Assembly: GCA_036785705.1 (NCBI GenBank)
Contig: JAWUZG010000070.1
Coordinates: 2,491,001 to 2,555,000 of the forward strand
Direction: 5' to 3'
DNA from: Acanthornis magna
Taxonomy: Eukaryota; Chordata; Aves; Passeriformes; Acanthizidae
DNA: 64,000 nucleotides
Shown in pieces: positions 39,601-48,085 of the stretch. Every line of letters begins with the position of its first letter. Within the stretch, counting starts at the first letter, position 1. The position numbers and the translations under genes were made by a program. The notes under the pieces are model-generated. The model made no database searches. It was given only the letters and a program-made list of their open reading frames with translations, and had not been told where the DNA came from.

Positions 39601-41440
39601 ACACAGTTAAGCCAAACAGAGCTATAGATCACATTACTTAAATAATAAAGTGTCATTCACAAAGAATATTGTACAGGTTTTTTAAAGACACTTCACTCGG
39701 GTCTCTCAGAGAACACAGCCACATGTTTTTTCTGATTTCCTCTCCAGAAACCTTCCTTGGCCCTTCCACAGCCAACAAGGACTCATTTGACCTGACACAG
39801 ATCACGATATGTATCTCTGCTCCATCACTGTCTCATCAACATGGACTGAAAACAAAACAATTAATCACCACAGGAAGGTAAACAGCAAAGTTCCAATCCT
39901 CTTTCCTAGAAACAGCATCAACCACTGAGACAAGGACTTTAGGCCAGACAATGTACCTGAACAGAGTCGCTACCACGGCAGAGAAGAGAGGTGAGCTTTT
40001 GCGTAAACTATGTTTTTTTCCAGGGCACAACCACCTAAGATAACAGCATCACAGCCCTATTCTTGAAGTTTAGACTGCATCTTTAAGACCGAGAATGAAA
40101 CACCTATTATCCAGCCAGGATATTTCTGCAATTTTGAGTTCTGCCAGAAGGGAATCCATTCAGGACACGTGTACTTGCCTGATTTCAGTTCCCTAAGTTT
40201 AAGCTCCCTCCTAAGTATATACAGTGTTACAACGATCCTCTTCCAGACCTAAAATAATGCTGTAAGAAATCCACCTGCAAATACACTCACTGGAGGAAAC
40301 TTATGCTCTTTTAACTTGCATTGGCAAGTCTTGAGTATAATTTTTTAAGGCAAAAAGGGTGTAAAATAAACATAAATAAATGGAGAACTGCAAATCTAAC
40401 AAAGCCAATTTCCTGCACTAAACACCTGGGGTCCTGACAGAGATGTTAGGCATTTTTTTCAGTGACCAGTTTCATGGCCCTCTTTATGATTCCCAAGTAC
40501 AAAAAAGACTGAGGTAACATCGCTGCCGTCAACCTGCCCTGTTCCCAGGCTGGGAACATGAACTCCTCTCAGGTGAGACTGCTGAGGAAGGACAGGCGAC
40601 TTTCCTCAGCGCTGCATGGAGCACCAGCTCCCTCTACCGCCAGCTTCCTAGACAAAAACTCACTCCTCTTTGCACAGTCTTTTTCCAACACCTTCAGCTG
40701 AGGCAAAATGAAAATATGATATCCAGAAAAATCCCTAAGACCCTTAAAAAATCTAGAGCATTATCCCACCTGTAATGCAGATATGGAAAGGACTTTATCA
40801 CATACATTCTGATCTCCTTACCTGTGGATTTTGAGTTGTTAGATACCATTAGATAAGATGCTTTTTGCTGCTTTAACTTCAGTTTCACACCTGTTTTGGG
40901 GTGATTTTTTTGGTATAAGAATATCCTCGCAGCATCCAGATATAACCCTATCACTGATGTTCTGAGATTCCCAACAGTGAAAGACAGCAGTGAAACATCT
41001 CCAAAGGTAAAATGCAGTGTTATTAGTACAATGACATCTTCGGTTTTTCTTCTACACTGATTTTAGTCAGAAAGTGTATCTCAGCCCTATCTATAAAATT
41101 CCCCTAGGCTGTCAAAACAGTTCAAATAAATGCTTCCAAGTCTGCATTAAAAATGGTTTCTGATTTTTTGTTAGTTTACATCACAGTAGTAGCCTGGAAT
41201 CTTTTAAACGGTTAAATAATAAATTCCGGATAATTTTTACAAAAAAACCCCAAACCTCTTTACTTTCAGGACTTACAGTAAAAAAGAGGCGCCATATATG
41301 AGTCACAGTTTTATTTAACACTCACCTGCCCAATTCCTTACGATAATTCAGGAGACAAACCTGAACTTCTGGATTCCTGCAACTGCAAAACAGCCACCCT
41401 TGAAACAAAGCTTCCCAGTTAAGACACATTTTTGCTGACC
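30673..41440. other. Gene-poor intergenic region downstream of COX18
   Basis: No defensible exon, RNA gene or CpG island. A 161-codon open frame on the minus strand (32,633-33,118) has no recognisable domain and no flanking splice logic. A small TGTG/TATG microsatellite lies at about 31,912-31,950. The right end adjoins the COX18 poly(A) region. Confidence 0.65.
31912..31952. repeat. TG/TA-rich microsatellite
   Basis: Imperfect GTATGTGTGTACATATGTGT-type repeat of about 40 bp. Ordinary simple sequence. Confidence 0.7.
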
Positions 41441-41449
41441 AATCCTTCT

Positions 41450-41560
41450 TTATGGCCAGCCAATGCTTTATTTGGAAAATAAATATACAGCAAATAAGTA
41501 CATCTCACTAAAACAGCACTACTTCGTTCCTGAGCCAGCTCTTCCTGCAGTTCAGCGGCA
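41450..41560 (-). other. COX18: COX18 3' UTR (predicted, short)
   Basis: The minus strand after the stop codon carries AATAAA at 41,472-41,467, about 90 nt downstream of the stop, followed by a TTGGTC/ATGTGTCTT GU-rich stretch suited to cleavage near 41,445-41,455. A second AATAAA lies further downstream, near 41,312 on this map. The proximal site would give a 3' UTR of only about 110 nt. Confidence 0.6.
41467..41472 (-). terminator. COX18 poly(A) signal AATAAA
   Basis: Canonical hexamer on the minus strand, the first after the COX18 stop codon, with GU-rich sequence downstream. Inference from motif and position only. Confidence 0.6.
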
Positions 41561-41734
41561 TCATTTCTTAAAGCTGTATTTGGTAACCAAGGCAGCCATG
41601 ATGTCTCTGTAAGGAGTATCCGACTCGGATTTGGTCCTTGGAATGCAACACAGTCGGCGCAAGGTGGGAGAGCGCAGCAGGAGGTTGTGGGACAGTCCCA
41701 CGAGGCTCGAGGACAGCCAGTACAGCGCCATGGA
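41561..41734 (-). CDS. COX18: COX18 coding exon 6 (last)
   Basis: The acceptor is AG at 41,735-41,736 and the exon starts in phase 0 with TCC ATG GCG. It encodes the last membrane segment (ALYWLSSSLVGLSHNLLL) and the polar C-terminus ending KYSFKK, then TGA. 174 nt. Confidence 0.95.
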   Translation of the reverse strand, partial: SMALYWLSSSLVGLSHNLLLRSPTLRRLCCIPRTKSESDTPYRDIMAALVTKYSFKK

Positions 41735-44700
41735 CTGCAACGAGACAAGCACAGGTCAGCTCCTGGGGGGCACGGAAAACACCCATTTTAGGCAACTCCT
41801 CCCGAACCACAATTGTGGGTTACTTGATAAAAATAACTCACCTAAAACACTCCTCTCACTTGCAATAACGGCTTCCATGTGAAATGTAACTGTCTGTCTC
41901 TGAACTCTTCTGTGAAAAAGTGTCATCTACACTGAGGCTTGGGAGTGCTTAAATTAATTAATATTAAACTTGCTTCAACTTCTATATTTGAAACTATAAT
42001 TGAATGAGACAAACAACCAGACACTTTGTTTTTGCTAAGAGTAATCTGCAGCAGAAAACCTGGTAAAAATGAGAAGTGTTTGAAGAAAGATGTCCTAATT
42101 TAAGAACTACACTGGTTTCTAGTTAATAAACATTTGCCTGTATGTCTTTACATAAAGTTTTCCTCTCCTTTTTCAGATTACATGAAGGACATTTGCTCCT
42201 TTCAAGTTTGTAAAGCCCTCCCTCTTGAAGAAAAATATTCCAAAGGCATCAAGATTTAAACATACACATAGACAAAACATCAGATCTGTTTTCAAGCACA
42301 CAGCAGTACAAGTATGAAACACATGAGACATTCGGGCTGTCCTTTAAGCGCCAGAACAGACCAGTCACAGGTGAAGTCCCAGAGGTCACCTCGGTACTTA
42401 CGGAGGGCACTGTGGCAGCAATAGGGATCATCACCACGGACACCACACGGAAAAAGTTCGTAACGAGATTCTGGAACCGCGAAACTTGCATTTTTCTTTG
42501 GGAAGCAAAGATCTGAAAGACGAGAAACTCACAGTTATAACCAAGCTCTTTTCGAAATGACCAAACTGAGGATTAACAGCCAGAAAGCTCGTTCGAGCAG
42601 CATTCTAAAAGAAACTTTAGTCAAGACTAAATACTACTGAAGCTCAAGTAGATCTGAGACATGTCACATCAGACTTGGTGGTCTCCAAACAAGACACCTA
42701 CACATTAAAATACACGGAGCAAACAGATTATTTTTCACTTCTGCCCAGTGCATTTAAAGCAGTGATAATCTGCAGCCACCTTTATGTGTTAGCCCTTTGC
42801 AGTCACCACTGCTGGTTTATTCCACCAACGTACCTCCACCACCAGCAAATTCACCAGCCCCAGGGAAACTGGCAAAATCCATGTGGAATCAGGTGCCGTG
42901 AGGTCTGTAAACCACAGTGCTCCTCCTGATGAAAACTGTTCTTGTACTGAAGGAAAAATTTGAAGAAAATATAGAATTCAGTATAATTTGCAGTCTCAAG
43001 TGAGCCAGAATTGTACCATGTATTAAATTAGCTCATGACAGTCAATGACAGGCAAATCTGCAATAAAAACTACTTTGATCTCAAATATTTTACAAGTCAA
43101 TGAGGAAAATAAGAATGCAATAACCTACAGTGTTTATTTCCTGGTTTTGAAAGAATTATATTTTTCTTAGTAACTGTGTAAGTAGCTACATTTTTGCTTA
43201 AAAGAACAAATTATTAACTCTTGTCTAAAAAACCAGTATATATATTTTTTTAATTTAAAAAACCCTCACACATTCACCTTGTCTACAGTATTTCACATGG
43301 AAGAAAAAAATACAGATTAATAGTGAGCATGCTGTGGCATGTGTAATATTACTTGATAAATAGGGTTATGAGACTACATTAAGTTTAAAACTAATTTCCA
43401 ACTATATTATTATTTATATTAATTAATTAGATTAATTTCAAACTATATTAAGTTTAAAAACTTAGTAGCTGATTGCTTTTATATCAGCTTATACATGAAG
43501 CTCAGGACATTGTGTTCTTTAACCAACCAGGTGTCTGTGAAAGCCGTAAGTGAATAAAAAAAGCAACAATTAGAGAAGATCTGTGTCCAGACGCAGCACC
43601 TGCTGAGCCCAAGGCACCGATGCTGCAGTTGCGCAGAGCCAGGGACACGCACACCCACATGGGGATCTGCACCCACACCAGCAGCGTGGCTTTGAAGGGG
43701 TGGCAATTGTCCCGGATGTACAGCTCCGTAACAATCCTTCGCATGTTCTTCGTGAAGTGGAACCTTTCGGAGAGAAAAGCAAAAGTTCCGAGCTTTAAAA
43801 TAGACAACGTCTGAAAGGGAATAGAATAAAGAAATAAAGAAATCATAGGAGGGGGAAGAAAATCGAAGCTTTGGGCAATGGCAGAATCTCGCTATAAAAT
43901 TTGTTAGTGGGATCTTCCTTCCCACCACCCCTCACTCCAGAATGGATTCAGGAGGTGTGTACCAACCCCCTTGTACCTGGCCACCTTTTCAGACCAGCCC
44001 AGCTGCTTTCCACGCACTGAAACTTCATAGCGAAGGCGCTTGGCGAGTTCCTTAATCTCAGGCTGCAGGTTTTCCAGCTAGCTAAACAAAAGGAGAATTG
44101 TTTGGGCACAGTGGCAGGTAACAACCGCTCCCTCTCCTCACCTCTGTTATTAGCTATCCCCTGGTAATTCAATACCTGAACAAGTATTACACTTATTAAT
44201 TATCACTGCAAAATTTAATATCTATACAGGAATTAAACATAAACATTGCCACTGTATGATTTAATACCTGTACAGGTATTACATATGTTTATTACCATTG
44301 TATGATTTAATACCAGTACAGTATCTAATTATCACTATAATCTAATGCCTGTGAGAGACAATGCATCTTGTCAATGTCTTGAAGACATCAGTGAACACCT
44401 TTTATCTTTAAAGGTGTAATGTAAAGGTGTAAAGGTGTAATTACATGAAGGTAATAGTGACAAAGTGTAACAGTGCAAAGTAATTACAGTAATTATCAAA
44501 AATACTTTCATACTGCATGAAATGGAGAGAGAATTTCACTCTTTTAATCTAAAATAAGTTACAGCTTTTTACAGTTTTTTAAGAAGAAAATGAGTTCTAT
44601 CACAGCTGAAATCAGGGCAATTCTTAACAAGTATCTTTTTGCCTGCATTCAGGACTTGTGATCAACTACTTCACTTAAAAAGACCCAGTTCTAATGCCAC

Positions 44701-45642
44701 CTCAATGATAAATAAATTACAATAATAAAAATTAGTAATAAGATACAAATATAAATATATATAATAGAAAATGGAATTACAGAATGTATTCTTTACTATA
44801 TACTATATGTAATATATAAATGTTGTGTTATATGTATAAATATTAAATATATATTTTGTATGACAGAAATATAGAAATAATAATACATATAGAAATACAA
44901 TAAATAGTAATAAAATAAAGGCCACCAGGACAAAACTTGGCAGTGACCAAAGCCACGAACCGCAGCATAAGAGACCCCATTATGCGAGAGCACAACAGAT
45001 GCTCACTTTTGCAATTAAAAGAATGCACAAAATTTACCGAGCTCCCTTAAAAGAAAAAAAAAAAAATCCAAACGCACCCAACGCCGCTGCAATAAATGAA
45101 CTGTGATGTTTATTCCGCGGACCCCTCAGCGCTTCCATCAGTCCTTCCCTCAGAGCCTCTCCCGCCCTTCAGAGCCCCCCGCCCCTCCCCTCAGAGCCTC
45201 TCCAGCCCCTCACGGACCCCGCTGAGTCCCGCCAAAAAAAAAAACCCCGAACAAACGAAAAAAATCCCAACAAAATCCCCCAAACCCGCTGCAATAAAAG
45301 AGCTGCGATGTTTATTTCTCACCCCCGCCCCTCAGAGCCCCTCAGCCGACCCCCGGCCCTCAGCGCTCCCACCTTGGCCAGCAGCCGCCCTTGGTGCGCG
45401 GCCAGCGGGAGGGTGACGGCGGTGCGCAGCACGGCGGCCCCGCCGGCGATGGCGGCCCACCAGGGCAGCCCGGTGGCTTCCTGCAGCGCCGCCAGCCCAC
45501 CCTCGGCCCAGTGCACGGGCGCGGACCGCGCCGCCCACTCGTACCAGCCCTCGGGGCCGCCATGGCCGAGCGGCCCCGCTCCCGCCGCCGCGGCCGCCAG
45601 GGCCGGCGGGGCCCGCGCGCCCGCCCGCGCCAGCCGCCACAT
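41561..45642 (-). CDS. COX18: COX18, mitochondrial inner-membrane insertase (six exons)
   Basis: The complete coding region is join(41561..41734, 42402..42512, 42834..42946, 43600..43763, 43977..44077, 45373..45642) on the minus strand: 933 nt, 310 residues (human is about 333). The family is Oxa1/YidC/Alb3. The protein inserts the C-terminal tail of COX2 across the mitochondrial inner membrane during cytochrome oxidase assembly. Visible features are an Arg/Ala-rich N-terminus suitable as a mitochondrial presequence, the family segments WYEWAARSAPV and ATGLPWW, a membrane segment with AVTLPLAAHQ, the conserved loop RRIVTELYIRDNCHPFKA, and later membrane spans with LVWVQIPMW, STWILPVSLGLVNLLVVE and VMIPIAATVPS, then ALYWLSSSLVGLSHNLLLR. 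All introns are GT-AG and phases agree. The start (MWRLARAG) aligns with the human start. Synteny with ANKRD17 supports orthology. Confidence 0.96.
42402..42512 (-). CDS. COX18: COX18 coding exon 5
   Basis: 111 nt, phase 0 at both ends, flanked by TTTCAG and GTAAGT. It encodes the loop with MQVSRFQNLVTNFFRV and the membrane segment VVMIPIAATVPS. Confidence 0.95.
42834..42946 (-). CDS. COX18: COX18 coding exon 4
   Basis: 113 nt, preceded by CCTTCAG and followed by GTACGT. The first two bases complete a Val codon from exon 3. It encodes the QEQFSSGGALWFTDLTAPD loop and the membrane span that follows. Confidence 0.95.
43378..43468. repeat. A/T-rich degenerate direct repeats in COX18 intron 3
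   Basis: Two words recur. TTAAGTTTAAAA occurs at 43,379 and 43,449. YTAATTTCMAACTATATTA occurs at 43,391 and 43,432. The order X-Y ... Y'-X' suggests a decayed tandem array. Confidence 0.55.
43600..43763 (-). CDS. COX18: COX18 coding exon 3
   Basis: 164 nt; acceptor CCGAAAG, donor GTGCTG. It encodes the best-conserved part of the protein, FHFTKNMRRIVTELYIRD and NCHPFKATLLVWVQIPMW, and ends one base into a Val codon. Similarity to the human protein over this exon is very high. Confidence 0.96.
43977..44077 (-). CDS. COX18: COX18 coding exon 2
   Basis: 101 nt between TTTAGCTAG and GTACAAG. It encodes LENLQPEIKELAKRLRYEVS and the QLGWSEKVA stretch, a basic helix next to the first membrane segment. 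Phase 0 at the start; it ends two bases into an Arg codon. Confidence 0.92.
44171..44345. repeat. 46-bp minisatellite, about 3.7 copies, in COX18 intron 1
   Basis: Units of 46 bp start at 44,171, 44,217, 44,263 and 44,309, each beginning AATAYCTRTACAG or close to it and ending near ...CACTGYATGATTT. The last copy is truncated. Unit length is constant, so the array is young or still homogenised. Confidence 0.85.
44404..44482. repeat. Degenerate AAAGGTGTAA repeats
   Basis: Words AAAGGTGTAA, TAAAGGTGTA, AAAGTGTAAC and GCAAAGTAAT recur at about 10-12-bp spacing, just right of the 46-bp array in the same intron. Confidence 0.55.
44690..44905. repeat. A/T-rich tract in COX18 intron 1
   Basis: About 200 bp composed almost only of AATA/TATA words, including long ATATATA-like runs. 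No coding or RNA signal. Confidence 0.7.
45083..45330. repeat. Tandem duplication, period 202 bp, at the start of COX18 intron 1
   Basis: The word CCGCTGCAATAAATGAACTG (about 45,084) recurs as CCGCTGCAATAAAAGAGCTG (about 45,286). Both are followed by GATGTTTATT (hexamers at 45,109 and 45,311, 202 bp apart) and then C-rich CCCTCAGAGCC text. Each copy follows an A-rich stretch. On the gene's own strand both copies contain AATAAA. Confidence 0.75.
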
Positions 45643-45760
45643 GCCAACGGCTCCTGCCCCTGCGGCACATGCGCGGCCCGCGCGCCGCCGGAGCGCGCCA
45701 CGCCGCGGCCGCCATGGCGGCTGAGGGCAAAGGAAGGGCAGCGAGGGCAGGGCAGCACCT
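45310..45760. promoter_or_regulatory. COX18: CpG-island promoter of COX18
   Basis: This is the only strongly G+C- and CpG-rich segment of the window. It covers exon 1 and the upstream 120 bp. It contains the palindrome GCCGCCATGGCGGC (45,708-45,721), whose two arms each match the YY1 core. It also has GCACATGCGCGG (45,665-45,676), a near half-site for NRF-1, common at promoters of nuclear genes for mitochondrial proteins. There is no TATA box. The start of transcription is not visible; somewhere near 45,690-45,760 is likely. Confidence 0.75.
45373..45642 (-). CDS. COX18: COX18 coding exon 1
   Basis: 270 nt from ATG (45,642) to donor AAG|GTGGGAG; 90 codons, phase 0. The start MWRLARAG aligns with the human start region. 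Residues 1-30 are Arg/Ala-rich with few acidic residues, as in a mitochondrial presequence. GWYEWAARSAPVHWAEG and ATGLPWWAAI are family-conserved. The exon lies entirely inside the CpG island. Confidence 0.92.
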
Positions 45761-45861
45761 CCGTCCGCGACCTGTATTAACGCTGTAACCAGACTGTTCT
45801 GGGGCTGCAATGGAGCCGAGAGATCCATGGGCAGGGACACCTCCCACCAGACTGCAGAACA

Positions 45862-46242
45862 TGCTGCATTGGAAGGGAACGCTGAGGATCAGGCAGTCCA
45901 ACACCTGGTCCTGCACAGGACATCCCCAAGGATCACACCACGTGCCTGCGAGTGTTGTCCAAACCTTGCGTGAAGGTTCAAGGTTTTACCCAAACTGGCT
46001 TTGAGCACTGCCAGGGTTGGGGCAGTGTCTCACCCCTCTTCCAGTAAATATTTGTTCCCAATATCTAGCCTAAATTTGCCCTTTTTCTACTTATATTCAT
46101 TACTTCTCGTCCTATCAACTACAGGTCCTGACAAGGAGTCCCTCTCCAGCTCGTAGGCCACTTCAGGTACTGGATGGTTGCTATGAGGAATTCACATCAC
46201 CTTTTCTTCTCCAGGCTGAACAGCCCCAGCTCTCTCCGCCTG
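45862..46242 (-). mobile_element. CR1-type LINE fragment (minus)
   Basis: The plus strand shows the reverse complement of a CR1: it begins near 'gcattggaaggg' and 'caggcagtccaacacctgg', then 'gaaggttcaaggttttaccc', 'gccagggttggggcagtgtc', 'cttctcgtcctatcaact' and 'cttctccaggctgaacagcc' followed by CCAGCTC. About 380 bp and degenerate. It fills the gap between the ANKRD17 3' end and the COX18 promoter. Confidence 0.85.
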
Positions 46243-46480
46243 AAAATTATATTCACAACACTTAATCATTAACAAGCAATAAATCATTCCACATAAGCAG
46301 TGTTCTCCTGCCCAGCCAGGTTCTGAACTGTGTCTCCTTACCCCTTCTGTGGCAAGGAGAGGTCAAAATACCCCTTACACCACACACACTCTGCACCGTG
46401 CTCTCTTGCTCTCCATGTCTGTCCTAACCCTGGTTCTGTTCCCTTTTCCCAAATAAAGAACACCTGCCAGCTCCCAATAT
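46243..46480. other. Short spacer between ANKRD17 and COX18
   Basis: Unique sequence with no coding signal. If ANKRD17 uses the distal poly(A) site at about 46,470 this is the intergenic spacer; otherwise spacer extends to about 47,610. Confidence 0.5.
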
Positions 46481-46489
46481 GTTCCTTGA

Positions 46490-46495
46490 TTTATT
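46490..46495 (-). terminator. Candidate distal ANKRD17 poly(A) signal
   Basis: AATAAA on the minus strand, followed downstream by a GGTGTTCTTTATTTGGG-like GU-rich element. It would give a 3' UTR of about 1.55 kb. Confidence 0.45.
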
Positions 46496-47632
46496 GGACA
46501 AATAAAAAGCATTACATTGTGGAAAAATTTAAAAAAATGGGATCGGAGAATAAAAATGGTCCAATTCCCCCTACCCAGGATCTCCCAAGCCCAGCCCAAT
46601 GCCACAGTGATGGCATCAAGCCTGTCCTGCCCCAGGCAGATTGAACTGTCAGGTCAGCAAAATACAGTGGAATTAATGGCTGTAATAAATACTGAGCACT
46701 ACTTCTCCGTGGGATTAATAATTAATAATCCTAAACAGCACTAAAGCCTGAAGCAAACGATTGTAGCAGAGGGGAAGGGCACTAACCCACACACGGTAAG
46801 ATGCGAGGTGGAGTTTCAAGCCTTTTTCTGAGCAATTCCTCACTTTGGGATCTATTTTGCTACCACCAGATCTTCACAGGATGTATTTCAGGTGATCAGA
46901 CAGCTGGAAAAAGGAGCTTGCTTTTATTCAGAGCAGCACCTAAGGGCAGGTATATGGACTTGGGTATGCAGAAGTTTTGTGGACACCTCAAATATCACAA
47001 TATTTAAAAGGCTGTAGTTTCTGTGGGCAGCTGGGGTGTCTTCCTGGTTTTCAAAGGAGAACCATAATAAAAACCAATAGTACTTGTTAAATCTGAGTTG
47101 TACAACGCCTTCAAATGCTATGTAAGGGAGCTGTATGGGGATCCTGACTGAATCTGTATCACTGCTCACTGAGCCTGGCCTCACAGGACCCACCCCCCTT
47201 CATCTCCTGCTACTGCTGTCCACAGGAGACAGCTCCTGACAATGGAAAAGCGAATTCTCACTTGGACTTTTCCAAATAAACCTTCATGGGGCTTATTCTG
47301 GAACAAACCTGCCTTTGGAGCCTTCAGCAGGGAAGCTCTCCTCAAATGTCAAATAGAGAATGAATGTATGTATTCTCAAAAAAATCCAAGACACATTTGG
47401 AAAACGCCCTCTGATAATGCCTGGGGCGTTCTTCTTTTCATAACTTACTTAAATTACACAAGTAGAGAAGTTATGCTTATTAATAGTTTAATGTATGAAG
47501 GAAACATCCAGATTTCTGAATATGAAGGTACATATCTCACATTAATTTAAGTCTACATAAAGTAGAGCCTCTATAACTGACATATTGAAATTTACTTTCT
47601 GCTTAGCCATTTGTTATGTAAACAATTGTACA

Positions 47633-47638
47633 TTTATT
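47633..47638 (-). terminator. Candidate proximal ANKRD17 poly(A) signal
   Basis: AATAAA on the minus strand, about 390 nt after the stop codon, with a TGTAAAC motif (CFIm-type UGUA) roughly 40 nt upstream. GU-rich sequence downstream is weak, which lowers confidence. Confidence 0.5.
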
Positions 47639-47758
47639 TGCCATTCTAAAACTTCAGGATCAAGTTTACATAATTTTGCTAAATTTCTGTGTTTGCTCAG
47701 AAGCAGTTTACAGTACTAAAACCAACCAGCCAAAGAACAGCTTCAACAGAAAGTTATG

Positions 47759-47820
47759 TCAAAAAAAAAAAAAAAAGAAGAAAAGAAAAAAAAAAAGAGG
47801 AGAAAAGGAAAGAAGAAAGT
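47759..47820. repeat. Homopurine tract in ANKRD17 3' UTR
   Basis: A run of A with scattered G on the plus strand, so U/C-rich in the mRNA. It sits between the stop codon and the proximal poly(A) signal. Confidence 0.85.
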
Positions 47821-48025
47821 CTAACTAAGTTGAAACATATGATGGTGGGGAATGGGCGGTCACAATGTTCACAGAAAAAGGTCAGTTAGTAAGTTCTTCT
47901 GCAAAAAGCCTACACACTTCAGTCAAGCACATCAGTAGAATGATCTGGGAGCACATAAACTGTTTCTGCCAATTGTGGTTTCCTCTGCAAAAAAAGGAAT
48001 CTCAAGGCCAGCACATTGATCCCAC

Positions 48026-48085
48026 TCAGCCCAGTTGGTTCATATGCACACTGTTCATGTGAGGTGTCCAAGTTCCAGTCCACAC
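48026..48085 (-). CDS. ANKRD17: ANKRD17 last coding exon
   Basis: 60 nt from acceptor CTCTTGCAG: 19 codons (VWTGTWTPHMNSVHMNQLG) plus TGA. Too short to appear as an open frame on its own. It matches the family C-terminus and is reached in phase 0 from the previous exon. Confidence 0.95.
   Translation of the reverse strand: MWTGTWTPHMNSVHMNQLG

Larger units (their letters stand above)
47610..48025 (-). other. ANKRD17: ANKRD17 3' UTR (minimal extent)
   Basis: Non-coding sequence after the ANKRD17 stop codon. It contains a long U/C-rich tract (on the mRNA strand) at 47,759-47,820 and then a UGUAAAC word just before AATAAA. The transcript may continue to the distal signal at 46,490. The mature length cannot be decided from sequence alone. 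Confidence 0.6.

Noticed and set aside
45308..45780. Long open frames on both strands in the CpG island
   Set aside because: High G+C removes stop codons by chance. Only the frame with the COX18 signature (ATGLPWW, AVTLPLAAHQ) is coding; the upstream-ATG frame is kept as a separate finding only.
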